Of a DNA stretch of 64,000 nt, positions 11,720-22,859 are shown in pieces (position 1 is the stretch's first letter; each line of letters opens with the position of its first letter). Source of the stretch: Cephalotus follicularis (Eukaryota; Streptophyta; Magnoliopsida; Oxalidales; Cephalotaceae); NCBI GenBank assembly GCA_001972305.1, contig BDDD01002254.1, forward strand, positions 310,001 to 374,000, written 5' to 3'. A program made the position numbers and the translations under genes. The notes under the pieces are model-generated. The model ran no database searches. It saw nothing but the letters and a program-made list of their open reading frames with translations, and was not told the origin of the DNA.

Positions 11720-12729
11720 ATTTTGTAAGTTGTAAAGATTCAAGACATCAATGAAATTGAATTTTTCGAAAAATACTTGCTCAAGATCATAGTTCCAAGT
11801 TTGCAAGGGACCGGAGGCCCAATGTTCATGTCCTTAAACCTCTGAACAGCCACCGACCCACTCCCTCAATCAAGAAACTTTACTTCAAGCACATAAAACA
11901 AGCTCGTAAGGGAGAACAAACAAAAGTCGAGGGCTCGAACAGACCAAGGCGACAAATGTCTGTATCGACTCCCATCAGAGGAGCAAAAAAAGAATCCCCT
12001 CCAGGGGAGCACGCAAAGCCTCTTCTCTAGGAGAACGCTCAAAAACACTCCTTCCGAGGAACACTAAAGACTCCGTCCAATGAGCACCTATAATTGCAGT
12101 AAAAGACTTTTAAGGAAGCAATAAGACTCCCAAGGGAGCGAACACTGGTTGGCAACTCCATGGGAACTTGTCCGAATAAACCAATGTTGTGTCTTGAGAG
12201 GCGAATCCGTAAGAACTTACAATGATTAAGTTCGTCAGACTGAGCACTTTGAAACAAGTATCCCTACGTGGACTGCAAGCTCAGGCGACCTGGTCTAAAC
12301 TATAATGGATCAGATGATACCCTGGTTGGCAAACCCATAGGAACTTTCCGAGCAAACCTCAAACTTAGTCTACGAACACAACATACCTCGTAAAGACTAA
12401 GTCCAATTACTTAAGAGCCTTTGTAATAAGGTATCCTAAGGGATTACGAAGCTTAGGTGATCAGGTCTGGAAATTGTATGACCACAATATGAGAAGTCTA
12501 TAAATCAGACTAAGGTAAAATTCTTAAGGGAATTGTAAATAGTTATACTCAAGCATACGATGCGAAGAAGTAAAGACATGATCTGAGAATACAAAAAGGT
12601 TCATTTCTCATTAATACTTTGAAGATTACAAGTTCATAAAAATAAAAAGCTTTTACAATTCGAAAGCGAAGAGAAGAAAAATACAAGCCACATTAAAGAT
12701 TGCTACATGCAAAAGGCTAGCCTACAAAA
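11720..12729. other. Noncoding stretch between Tat pol and the antisense ORF
   Basis: No open frame of note and no recognised motif. The sequence is mildly A-rich, with phrases such as gagcaaacc, cctcgtaaagac and ccataggaac recurring loosely. In Tat elements a noncoding spacer normally lies here between two convergent coding regions, so a transcription terminator for either strand could be present, but none can be shown. Confidence 0.5.
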
Positions 12730-13647
12730 CTAAGCTGTGGGAGGGTTGTCTAAAGGGTCATCCTTTGGAGGGGGAGGAACAAAGGGCCCATCCGCGGGAG
12801 GTTGAGGAACGATTAGTTTCGAGGAAGGAGCTAAAGAAGAAGAGGCCACATTAGGATCCGAGAGGAGGATGGTTGCCCCTGATTACCCATCTCCTTCTGC
12901 CCGCCTCCTTGACTGGCCATTACTTCCGAGGCAAGCTCAACCCCCTCTTCCACTGCTTCGACCCCTTTCTAAGTTTTTTTGCCAAGGCAAGCTCACCTCT
13001 CACTTCCTCTGCCTCGTAACCTTCGGGATAGTAATCGAAGACCTTGGCAGCTGAGCAGTAAGCAACCTCGCCCAAGGGAACCTCATGATGAAGAGTCGAG
13101 AACCAGTTTCAGAAAGTGTAAAAACCCCGAGATAGAACTCAGCAGATTTTTTAAAAACTTCATCCTCAAAAGCTTGTGAAGCTTTGTAGTCCTCCACGGA
13201 GGCCTCCATCAAACAGCTGAATTCATCCGAGGACTTGAATTTCGTCAGGGCGTCCTCCATTGCCTTAGCCAGCCACTCCTCGTCTCTCTTTCGGTAACCC
13301 ACGAACTTATGTTCCAGCTCACGGTACAGCTCGACGACATTGGAGAGGTCTTTTTGCATTTGGTCCCTCTCCTTGATGGTTTTATTCTTCACCTCCTCAA
13401 TAGACTCCTGGGCCTTGAAGGCTTCTTCGAGCTGAGCCTTGGCCGAGTGCGCGGTCTCCTCGAGCTGCATCACCTCTTCCCTCATTTTGTCATACCTCTC
13501 AAGGATGACGGAGAAGTTCTCAACTATGAGGTGGTGGTCATCCAGAGCCTGCAAGTAAGGTGCCAGGGTAAGAAGAATAACGAAAAGCGTGTTAAAAAGA
13601 AGATATCTCTTACCTTAAAGTGACTCTGCAGGGAGTTGTGGATCAAC
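12730..13647 (-). pseudogene. Antisense ORF of the Tat element, C-terminal piece
   Basis: On the minus strand a coiled-coil protein runs from 13548 to about 13000 (LIVENFSVILERYDKMREEV, then many Glu/Lys/Gln heptads), followed by a Pro-rich tail that ends at a TAG at 12730-12732. Tat elements commonly carry such an antisense ORF of unknown function. Upstream, minus-strand positions 13613 to 13549 look like a 65-bp intron: donor AAG/GTAAGAG, acceptor TTACTTGCAG/GCT. Skipping it joins the frame to the exon that continues at 27879 across the nested chromovirus. A frame change near 13000 is apparent. Confidence 0.65.
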
Positions 13648-13826
13648 TTTGATGACCCGAATTCCCTTTCGTACTGTTCATGCATACATTGTACCATATT
13701 CTACTGTATCGGACCGTATTGTATTATATTGAATTGAGGTATTCCTATACATATTGATATTGTATTGGTTATATGCATGTCTTGTCGGGATTTTGGGCTG
13801 AGTTTCGGAGAGTTGGTCGAATTGAC

Positions 13827-13834
13827 TATATAAG
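13827..13834 (+). promoter_or_regulatory. TATA box of the chromovirus 5' LTR
   Basis: TATATAAG lies about 180 bases into the LTR, within the near-palindrome attgactatataagtcaat. CT-rich sequence follows, as is common near plant LTR transcription starts. In the 3' LTR the equivalent site reads actatgtaac and the box is lost, along with the bases just after it. Confidence 0.6.
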
Positions 13835-14329
13835 TCAATTTCTCACTCTCATTCTCTCATTCTTTCATTCTTCTCCCTCTCTCTCTCTTGCTAGCAGCCT
13901 CCCTCCATCACCCTAGCTGCCGGATTTACATCTCCTTCAACAAGGATACCGATTGCAAGTTGTGGGTTGCCGATTGAACAACAAAGCAGCGGGTTATTGG
14001 GCGATTTTTGCCGATCGATTGATTGGAAGCTCAACTTTTGAAGCTTCAGTGATAGGTAGGACTTCGTACTGAATTGCCTACTGCTTGTATTGAGTGATTG
14101 AATTGAATTGATTGCATTGAATGAATTGGGGTTTTTAGGGTTTTTAGCAAATCATTAACCTAATTGTTAATAGAAAGACTGAAATGTTAAATTGAAGGTT
14201 GTAACTAGTTTTACTAACCTTAAAGATTGATTTTAACCCTTGATTTCTTAAAGAATGGGTTTTGATTGGATTTTGGCGTGAAAATTGCTGGTTTTCTGCA
14301 AAATATTCGGCCATTCCCAGCAAAGACAT

Positions 14330-14660
14330 CGATCCCCTTTGCCATAGACATCGATGTCTTTCGCATTGGGATGCAGCCTCCTTGATTTCGCAGCAAAGAC
14401 ATCGATGTCTTTCAAAGAAATTGACGTCTTTTTCTTGAGATGCCTTTCCCCAGAGAAGGCATCAACGCGAGACATCGATGCGCATTCCCGGGCCATTTTT
14501 ATTGAAACACGTCGACGTCTTTGTCCAAGGACATCGACGTCTTCGGCCAAATTGAGAAGGACATCGATGTCATTCAAAGAAATCGACGTCCTTGTACCGT
14601 TTTTAAAGGCATGCCCTGATACGCATCGATGTCTTTTGCCAAGGACATCGACGCCTTTCG
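14330..14660. repeat. Array of ACATCGAYGTCTTT words in the 5' LTR
   Basis: About twelve copies or near-copies of a word with a dyad core (GACATCGATGTC is a perfect 12-bp palindrome) lie in 330 bases, for example gacatcgatgtctttc, acgtcgacgtctttg and gcatcgatgtctttt. The 3' LTR has about eleven (26105-26420). They lie 500-830 bases downstream of the TATA box, so they should be transcribed. The same word fills part of the Athila LTR. Confidence 0.8.
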
Positions 14661-14932
14661 GGTTGAGTGGAGTTCTTAACTATTAAAGCTGGGTTTTCAA
14701 CCCTTTTCACATTGCCACTTGGCCGAAGCCTCACTTGAGGTATTCAAGAGTTTAAAACAAAGTTTTCAATGGTTTTCAAAGATCGAATTGATAGATTGAT
14801 AGAGTGACAGCTTGAGCCATAGGTCATGACCTAGTGACTTTCATTGACAAAATAGATGTTCATTCCTATTCCATTGATTCAATTGTCACCGCCTAGCGGT
14901 TACTGATTGATTGCTTGATTGTTTGTTTGTTG

Positions 14933-15176
14933 CGTCATAAGTGTTGTTATGAGTCTAAGTCGTTATTATGGATGCACGTTCCCATTTCTCCATTAGACAC
15001 CACCACTTATTGGCTTTGTTTTGACGTTGTATTGATACAGTGATAGATTGCTTGAGTCATAAGTGTTGCTGCGAGTTTAAGTCGGTAAAATGGACGCACG
15101 TTCCCATTTCTCCATTAGACACCACCACTTATTGACTTTGCTTGGACATTGTACTGACATGATTAATTGTATTGTA
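14933..15176. repeat. Tandem duplication, about 122 bp, two units
   Basis: Two units share cataagtgttg, taagtcg and gcacgttcccatttctcc followed by the same gacaccaccacttatt block, with an offset of 122. The 3' LTR shows the same pair with an offset of 121 (about 26690-26920), so the duplication predates this insertion. Confidence 0.75.
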
Positions 15177-16155
15177 TGGCTCCTAAAGAGTGACCTTATG
15201 ATTCATGTCGGCATGTTAGGTTGTTGACTCTGTCCACCTATCTCGTAGATCGTTTCATTCACTGTACTGTATTGACCCGCTGACTAGCGGTACCGATTGA
15301 TTGTCGATTGATTCTCCCTTGAGGCCGTAGCTCCCTAACGGTATCAGTAGCTTCCTCAGTTGTAGCTCATTGAGATTGTATTGACCCAGCCATAGGCTGG
15401 AAGATCTATGAGTCCTAGACCTGATCAATCTGAGAACCGTAGATAGATCTCCCACCTTTTTTGAAGGACTACCTTCTGTGGGATTGATCACTGCTAACTG
15501 ATTGACATTGTATTGACTCAGGGTCGCATGCTCTGTAGAATTCTGATTGATTGATTGGGTGTTTTATACACCACCATTGAGTGTCTGCCATTGATTGAAT
15601 ATTATAGATCCTATCTGTACGATCTGATATGGGCCATTGTCATGCGGGTAGTCTGATCGCCAACTGTACATATGCATCTGCCATGTCATGCATTGATATT
15701 GTACACCGCACCTTGATATTGCATAGATTGTCACCGATATTGCACATTGTACATGCATACATGCTCCATGAGGTTTCTACTTAGGCAGTGTGGCGAACCC
15801 CATCCTTCGGGGTGGGGCTGAGTTGTACTTTTGTGTGCGGCATAGGTAGGGCAGCAGGTAGCAGTGGACAAAAGGATTGAAGACTCGTTTTGATCGCACG
15901 ACTGCTTGGGTATCACGGAGCTGGTTGTGAGATATTGAAGTAAAAGATCGAAACGTATTGTATTGAAAAAAAGTGGTATTGTAAAGGATTTGTACTGTAT
16001 GGATGGTCCATTGTATTGTAACTTCCGCATATGATATGTATTGCAAAGTTTTAGGTTATTCCGCATTTTTATATTGCTAGTTCCAACCATTATATTGTGT
16101 ATTGGATTGAGAGTAATGCCACATGTCCACCCTGCGGGCGCGGGGTGTTACAAAA

Positions 16156-16167
16156 TGATATCAGAGA
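16156..16167 (+). other. Primer binding site, tRNA-iMet type
   Basis: TGATATCAGAGA differs at two positions from TGGTATCAGAGC, the sequence complementary to the 3' end of plant initiator tRNA-Met. It lies three bases after the LTR. Confidence 0.7.
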
Positions 16168-16265
16168 CATTGGTTGGCCTACTAGTTAAGTATATTAATG
16201 TGTTGATTGAGATTGACTGAATGAATTTGCATAGAGATTGATATTGGGATTGAAAGAGATTGTAT

Positions 16266-17463
16266 ATGATCATCCCATTGTTGAGCCGCTTCTTAAAGTT
16301 TCAGCCTCCAGCATTTGTAGGACTCCCTGATCCTACCCTTGCCGAGTTTTGGCTAACTCATTTGGAGAAAATCTTTGAGGTCATGGGATGTGATGAATAA
16401 CATAAATTGGTATTGGCAGTGTATATGCTCCAAGGAGAAGCTGAGCGCTGGTGGGCTATCCTTAACACAGATTGGACAAGGAATGGTATAGTCCGCTCAT
16501 GGGATGCCTTAAAAAGAGAATTCAATGCAAGGTACTATCCTTAGGTAGAGACCGATAGAAGAGAGATTGAATTTGCTAACCTGGTTCAGGGAAGCATGAC
16601 AATTGCTGAGTATGAGGCGAGATTCATGCAGTTAGCCTGATCTGCCCCATACTAAGTGGAAGGCCAAGAGTGTAGAGCAAAGAAGTTCCTTAGGGGACTA
16701 ATATTGGATTTGAGGAGGCAACTTACTCCCTTGGGTTAGACCTCCATATCGGATATTTCTTTCCGAGCTATGCAGGTTGAGGATATTGCAACTGAGGCTA
16801 AACTGATGAGAGATATTGCAACTGAGGCCTACTCCTTCTTCTTGGTAGAGTGGTAGTGACAGTGGCAGTGCTAAATCACAGAAGACTGATAGTAGCCCCT
16901 CACCTGGTTCTCATGGTAGCAATCAAGATAGCAGAAACCCGCCCCATTCTCGGAGGAGAGGCAGATCGAGGAACACATGCCGAGGAGACCGGTCTTCAGC
17001 ACCTAGTCAGTGTACACCATCCATATTTTCTGAGAGTGGTAATCAGAGTACTATGGTTCCTTGTGCGCATTGTCAGAAGACTAACCATACTTTTGAGAAT
17101 TTTAGATGGTTCTTGGGCCATTGCTTGGTTTGTGGTGGTTCCGACCACATTGCTAGAGATTGTCCTCGGAGTTCTCGTCCTAGAGGATTTGATCAGACAC
17201 AGCGGGCAGAGCCTCTACCAGGACCGACAGCTAGTGTACCGTCTTCTTCCCGTGGGACTTCGCAGTCCAGGGGAAAGCAGCCTTTGAGTTCTGCTTCAAC
17301 AGTTCAGGCTAGAGTGTTTGCTATGGAACAGAGTGCTGCAACAGGGTCAGATGTTGTGATTGGAGGTACCATTCGACTCTTACAGCTTCCAGCATGGGTT
17401 CTTTTGATTTGGTTTCATCCCATTCATTCATTGCATTGCATTTTGTCTCCCATGTTGGTTTGA
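16266..17463 (+). pseudogene. gag: gag of the chromovirus
   Basis: From an ATG at 16266 the frame reads PTLAEFWLTHLEKIFEVMGC, then QGEAERWWAIL, then ANLVQGSMTIAEYEARFM, the usual plant chromovirus capsid pattern. At least five stops interrupt it. Near 17125-17168 a zinc knuckle is intact (CLVCGGSDHIARDC, the C-x2-C-x4-H-x4-C form). It is followed by a Ser/Pro/Gln-rich stretch and VQARVFAMEQSAA, the normal run-in to the protease. Confidence 0.75.
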
Positions 17464-17511
17464 GACCCGAGTACCTCCCCTTCTTGATGGAGGTATCCAC
17501 ACCTCTCGGTG
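17464..17511 (+). pseudogene. pol: N-terminal part of chromovirus protease, interrupted
   Basis: Just upstream (about 17400-17440) a reading in the next frame gives LFDLVSSHSFIALHFVSHVGL, a decayed protease active site (family form LFDSGATHSFI; the Gly is now Val). The sequence is cut at 17511 by the antisense element; its duplicate cggtg lies at 17507-17511 and 22860-22864. Confidence 0.6.
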
Positions 17512-18029
17512 TGTCACACCCCGTTCTCATAACAACAATAAAAGTGGTGGCAATCAAGATATAAATCCGGCCTATGCAATTTACCATAAATTTAAAACTT
17601 TCCAATGCCATAAACAACTTGCGGAAGCATTTAAATATAAGCCGAATTAAAACGTAACATGCATCCCATACTACATGCTACAACAATAAACATCATCGAG
17701 GTTAACTGCCCTCAAACGGAGCGTGAACAATATTCATCAATACATTGATTCATTTATTACAAAGATCCATTAACGTTTCTCAAAAGTAGAAACAACCTAA
17801 ACTCCAATGTCATGGTTCTCGATTCACGATGTTACAAAACCCAGTTCACGATGTTTACAAAACTCAGTTCACGATGTTTGGAAGCCATTTTCACAGTCCT
17901 TTGAAAATATATATTTGCTTGAAAATACATTTCCGTGTAAAATAATGTTTTATAATGATCATGAATGCACTTCCAAAAGAATGATACAACAGTTCACGAT
18001 CAGTTATCACGATGCACAATCAGTTCACC

Positions 18030-18215
18030 ACAGTTCACAATCAACAATACTCAGTCACAATTCACAATTCACAATCAACAATATACAGTCACGAATCGCA
18101 ATTCATAATCAACAATACTCAGTCACAAATCACAGTTCATCATCAACAATACTCAGTCACAATCATAGTTCACAATCAACAATACTCAGTCACAATTCAC
18201 AGTTCATCACAGTAC
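18030..18215. repeat. 34-bp tandem repeat, about five units
   Basis: Each unit carries atcaacaata, ctcagtcaca and a ttcacaatt-like end. The word tcaacaata recurs at 18041, 18075, 18109, 18143 and 18176, so the period is 33-34 bp. Confidence 0.85.
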
Positions 18216-18255
18216 AAGATGCATGCACATGCCCACAATGCAAGACCAACACAAA

Positions 18256-18512
18256 CAATCGGTTGTCCCTCACTGACACTCGGTTGTCATCCTTGACAGT
18301 CGGCTATTTATACCCAACAGTCAGCCACTGGCCTACAGCAGTCGGCTACTCAAGCCTCTGCAGGCATTTCTCAGTAACACACATGGACAGTCGACTGGCT
18401 CCCAAGCACAGTCGGTTGGATCCATTGAGTAGTCGGCTGTTCACACCGAACAGTCAACTGGCGCACTCAAGCAGTCAGTTGTCCTCTTGGACAGTCGGCT
18501 GGATTCTGTAGA
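18256..18512. repeat. Array of AGTCGGCTG/AGTCGACTGG words
   Basis: About eleven copies of a 9-10 bp word (aatcggttgtc, cagtcggctat, cagtcgactgg, cagtcggttgg, tagtcggctgt, cagtcagttgt and similar) recur every 20-26 bases, separated by unrelated spacers. AGTCGACT is a perfect palindrome at the core. Confidence 0.75.
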
Positions 18513-19261
18513 CAGAGCAGAAAAACAGCAGCAAAACAAAGCCACAACTCATAACAACCCATTCTAACACACAACGAATCATAGCGCGACGTTATCTCTA
18601 AGCGTCGACATTTATCGCGAACCAGGACTCATTCTCCGTATAAAAATCTATAGCGTCGAAGCTTCTTTCCTAAGCGTCGACGGTTGAGGGAACCAAAACA
18701 TGGTTCCTTCAACACGTCTCAAAACCGATCGAGTTCAAGGCATACAACACATGCAATCCAATCTACAATCATCGTAAAACACAATATGCATAACGGGATA
18801 ACTATTCATAGCAACCCTAACACAGTCACAAAATTCACAATCCACAGCCCACAATCATTCCAAGACACGATATGCATGCATTTCATCAAGGAAAATTCAT
18901 TATAATTGAACTGAAACCACTTTTATAACATCCCCTACCTGTTACAGCAGTAACAACCGTACAGTCGAGCTGCACGTTCAATTGCTGAACCTTTTCGATA
19001 ACCGTTGAACCAAAGCTAGTTCTTGTCGATTGATCCGTTCCTCAATGCCAAATCCAATTGCCACTCACACACTGCACATACAACACATTTCCGTTATGTT
19101 CAACACACAAAACATTTTCGTCGCCGAAACGCCGGCCGGATTCCGACCGACACAACCAGGCGGTGAAACACCCATCAACGGGTTCCACATTGAACGGTCT
19201 ACTCAAAACCGGTCAAGACTCATCGGGAATCAGCGCCGAATGCCAGGCCATGGCCGGCAGC

Positions 19262-19395
19262 GAGTTGCGACTCACTGAGTCGACTCGCCGGACCTCAACA
19301 GGTCATATCACCACCCAAAAATGCCACACATTCACCACTCGGCGCCAAAAGCGCGGTCTCAGGCGGCCGTGATTCGACTCTCTGAGTCAACTCGA
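19262..19395. repeat. GACTCACTGAGTCGACTCG-type words
   Basis: Words gactcactgagtcgactcg and gactctctgagtcaactcg lie about 110 bases apart. The same words occur in the copia solo LTR (4436-4760). Confidence 0.6.
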
Positions 19396-20078
19396 TCCAC
19401 TGATTCCGGCCGATTCCGACCGAATCATGCCTCACCGGTGGCCAAAATGGGAAGAGCGGGCCTCCTAGACCATAACCCACACCATCCGCGACGCTAATTG
19501 CGCCGGGAAACGCCGGGAAGAGGCGCGACAGTGGCGGGGAGAAGAAGAGAAAAGAGAAGAAGGGGGAGGAGGTTACCGTCGGTTGGAGGCCCTGGGCTGA
19601 CCGTCGTGCCCTCCCAGTCCGGTGGCTGGCTCCGGCGCGCTCCCTCTCCCTCTACTCCGATCTCTCTCCCACTCTCTCTCACTCTCTCTCTGGCGCTGGC
19701 GCACAGAGTGCCCGCTGCCTTCGTTTTGCATGGGCGCGTGATGCGCCCTTGTCTCCCCCTTTCTCCTTTTATTATTTTGGCTTCCCCCTTACTATTTCCT
19801 TGTAAAATACTAAGGTATGGGTCCCGATTTTTCCGCGAATCGCGACATAAATTATCCAAACGACCACCAAAATAATCGCAATAAAAATGCGAACATTTGG
19901 GCTTTATCGTCATGCATTAAAAATAGTTTTTTTAGCCGTCTTAGCTAGCACGATTACGACTTAAATGCGTAATGCCTTTTTATTACACCGAGCTCTATCG
20001 ATTTTATCAAGACTGTACACGCACCAATTTCATAATAATTATTTATGAAATTTGAGGCGTTACATCCTCCCCTCCTTA

Positions 20079-22434
20079 AAGAAATCTCGTCCCGAGATTC
20101 CCTAGATTAAACATGTGAAGGTAGAATGCCTTCACTTCTTCCTCACGTTCTAAGTGGCTCTCCAAGCCCATGGTATTACCATCACACTTCCACCAATATC
20201 GAGCTTCAGATATCGATACATCTTGCTAATCGTTGGATGTACGGAGAAACTGGAGTGATAGGCTTGTGACCACAGCTCATCCACATCAAACAATTCATAA
20301 TCATACGATCCATAGTCATATGGTTTATGACCGCACATTCTGTAACCGTTCAATCTGTATCCGTCCGATCTGTAACCATACTATACCCATATCACTGGGT
20401 CTCCAAGAACCCAACGTATCACCAATTATTATTCTGTAACTCCAAATAACTCCAATTAGCACTTATTCAGTCAATCACTTTCAATATCCCAACAGTAAGG
20501 ATCCTACACTGGTATATCCAGCACAGCTCCGCAACAATCATACTCAAAAGTGCTATATGCTAGAACTTTAAACAATCACATCATGTCAGCGGAATAATCA
20601 GCTGAATACATTTCAACTCTTATAATCTCCCAAAAATCGGACATGAAGTATTCGTTTACGGGACTATGCCCCCTGTAAAGAAAACACAATATATATCCAC
20701 ACTCCCGAAGGAGGAACCAACAGTTTACAAATGGGCTCAGCCCTCATCGAACCACAATTCAATAGAATTACATCATTCTAGAACCTCAAGTGATGAATCC
20801 ATTAAAATCAAACTCTTAAGATTTCTCGAAATTTCGGCATGAAGTATTCGTTTATCAGACTCCATGCCACCTGATAAACCACATTTTATATATTTTGGGG
20901 TTTAACCCTCATATCTCATCACAATCTATATACTGGGGGCTCCGCCCGCACAAGACTATATCACAACTAAATCAAGTATATCATGTGCATGTGGAAGGAC
21001 AGTCCTTTCAATACCCACAATGATGGGCTTGATCATATCCAATAATATCATACATCGATCAAATGATGCACTGCCACATACCGGCAGGTACAATACATCA
21101 ACACACATTTTATATTCTCGCACTGCCACAAGCCGGTAGGTCATATAATATAAATATACTGTTCATCCACAGTAATTACCTTATACAACCATAGATCAAA
21201 GAATATAGATTCTTACCCTGCACTTGGACTGTCTAATCACTGACGCGTCCATCTGAACCTGAACTTAAACCTGACCAACTTCATTTCAATGAAACAGATC
21301 AGCAGCCAATGGCTGTGTATAATATACATATGTAATGAATGCGTGCCAGGGTGTAGCAGATATATGTGTAATGTCAATCATGTGAAATGCGTACATAGCA
21401 TAAGCAATATAAACAATGTCATTTCACATCTATATAAGTCATAACACAATACTTCATCAGTAACTCTACCATATATCATCATCCGGGGCCTTTCGTCCCG
21501 TATCAACCCATGACCGTGCTATATCCATCCCTTTTCATATCCGTTCATGGTCCATAGCCGTTTACAGTCCATAACCATTCACAATTCATATCCATTCACC
21601 CTCTACCAGGAATCTAGAGGCTAAAAACATATGTAGTTGTCATCTAACGGTCGACTAAATATACATATTGTCCCATACCAGCACATATAGGTAGTTGGCC
21701 GCCCTATCAGTTCATTCGCAATCTAGTCTGAGCATCCACGCAATGCTCATCTATTCTATAACTGTCCATTCGACCACTATCCGATCGATAACGACCCATT
21801 CGATCATTAACCGTTCAACAACGATTCAAACGATCACTATCCGTTCAACAACGGCCCATTCGATTGACCACTTAGCCATTACGACTTACTCGGATGGTCA
21901 CTTGACCATTCTGGACTTCAAAGCCCTCACTATCTCTTCATTCGATGTATCCCGTAGGATTCAAGAGGTCTGCCTTCTTAAGGTCAGCCTTCCGGGCAAC
22001 CCATAATAGTAAAGATCTTCCCCATATCTTGTAACTATCTTTCAGCAATAGTCGCATCAAGTTCCCCATTGAAACTAGAAGGATTATGCTCCATGAATCT
22101 GTCAAGATTCCTTCCAAACTGATTTCCATCATCACGTGCACCATGGCCAGGAGCCATGGGCCTTTGCTATGCTTGTGCGTACAATTGACGCACATCCTCC
22201 ATGTTTGCAGCATCCGCAGCCATCTGCTGCTGGAATTAATCCACTATACGGCTCATAAGGTCCGTTCTGTCATTTACTTCCTCAGGAACACTTCCATTAG
22301 CGGCTCAAGGCCTCCCGCGTTTTCTCCTTCCATCCATTTTGTTTCCTATAAGGAAAGATGTCATGGTTCATCTCGAGGAAACAATCATTAATTGCCAAGG
22401 AACTTATCCAAGCTAAGCATATAAATGGATATAT
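20079..22434 (-). pseudogene. Interior of the antisense element: gag remnant and LTR-like modules
   Basis: From about 22420 down to 22180 the minus strand reads a gag N-terminus (RRKRGRP, then VPEEVNDRTDLMSRIV, then QQQMAADAANMEDVRQLYAQA) with stops, the usual start of Tekay-like gag. The rest has no gene. Positions 20640-20960 are, on the minus strand, clearly similar to 58320-58560 of a separate solo LTR (shared blocks ttctttacagggggcatag and gagggctgagccca). Internal duplications are present: a catgaagtattcgttta block at 20643 and 20838, and a cactgccaca...ccgg.aggt block at 21070 and 21121. Confidence 0.6.
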
Positions 22435-22446
22435 GCTCTGATACCA
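22435..22446 (-). other. Primer binding site, tRNA-iMet
   Basis: The minus strand reads TGGTATCAGAGC, a perfect complement to the 3' end of plant initiator tRNA-Met, four bases from the LTR end. Confidence 0.85.
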
Positions 22447-22450
22447 CTGT

Positions 22451-22859
22451 TGTCACACCCCGTTCCCATAACAACAATAAAAGTGGTGGAAATCAACATA
22501 TAAATCCGGCTTATGCAATTTACCATAAATTTAAAACTTTCCAATGCCATAAACAACTTGCAGAAGCATTTAAATATAAGCCGAATTGAAACATAACATG
22601 CATCCCATACTACATGCTACAACAATAAACATCATCAAGGTTAATTGCCCTCAAACAGAGCGTGAACAATATTTGTAAGGACCCAAATTTCCATGTAAGT
22701 TATTAATTATGGAAAATGATTGCTATTGTCTTGTTAGCAAATATTTCAAGGGACCCGTAGTATGACCCTACGCTCGGGGAGTACGGGCTATATCGATTTT
22801 ATCACGACTGTACACGCACCAATTTCATAATAATTATTTATGAAATTCGGGGTGTTACA
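22451..22859 (-). repeat. 5' LTR of the antisense element, internally deleted
   Basis: Positions 22451-22675 match 17512-17736 and about 22788-22859 match about 19993-20064. The 2.2 kb between are missing and replaced by about 112 bases (22676-22787) that start TGTAAGGACCC and match nothing else I see in the window. Confidence 0.8.

Larger units (their letters stand above)
13648..16152 (+). repeat. 5' LTR of the chromovirus
   Basis: It starts TTTGATGACCC (decayed from TGTGATG, as kept in the 3' copy) and ends GTGTTACA. It has a TATA box at 13827-13834, an ACATCGATGTCTTT-word array at 14330-14660, and a 122-bp tandem duplication at 14933-15176. The last 900 bases are rich in attgattga and attgtattga words. 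Confidence 0.85.
17512..20064 (-). repeat. 3' LTR of the antisense element (full length)
   Basis: Plus-strand ends are TGTCACACCCC and GGCGTTACA. It is 2553 bp and unusually repeat-rich: a 34-bp tandem array (18030-18215), AGTCGGCTG words (18256-18512), GCGTCGACG words (18596-18690) and GACTCACTGAGT words (19262-19395). Confidence 0.8.
17512..22859 (-). mobile_element. Non-autonomous antisense LTR element inside the chromovirus
   Basis: Read on the minus strand: 5' LTR at 22859-22451 (internally deleted), priming site TGGTATCAGAGC at 22446-22435, a 2.4-kb interior without intact genes, a polypurine tract (AAGGAGGGGAGGA, 20077-20065), and the 3' LTR at 20064-17512. The perfect duplication cggtg flanks it. 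Only a decayed gag start is visible, so it could move only with help from another element. Confidence 0.8.

Noticed and set aside
14330-14660. A stem-loop or microRNA precursor built from the ATCGATGTC palindromes
   Set aside because: Each word is self-complementary, but there is no single long foldback arm pair with a miRNA-like loop. The simple array description fits better.
17807-18511. A 234-codon open frame on the plus strand
   Set aside because: It lies wholly in the antisense element's LTR, and its low-complexity Gln/Ser/His and Leu/Thr sequence comes from the 34-bp and AGTCGGCTG repeats. No family resemblance.
18030-18512. Possible CRISPR-like array of regularly spaced short repeats
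   Set aside because: The 34-bp units are contiguous without unique spacers, and the 9-10 bp words are too short and degenerate. The context is a plant LTR.
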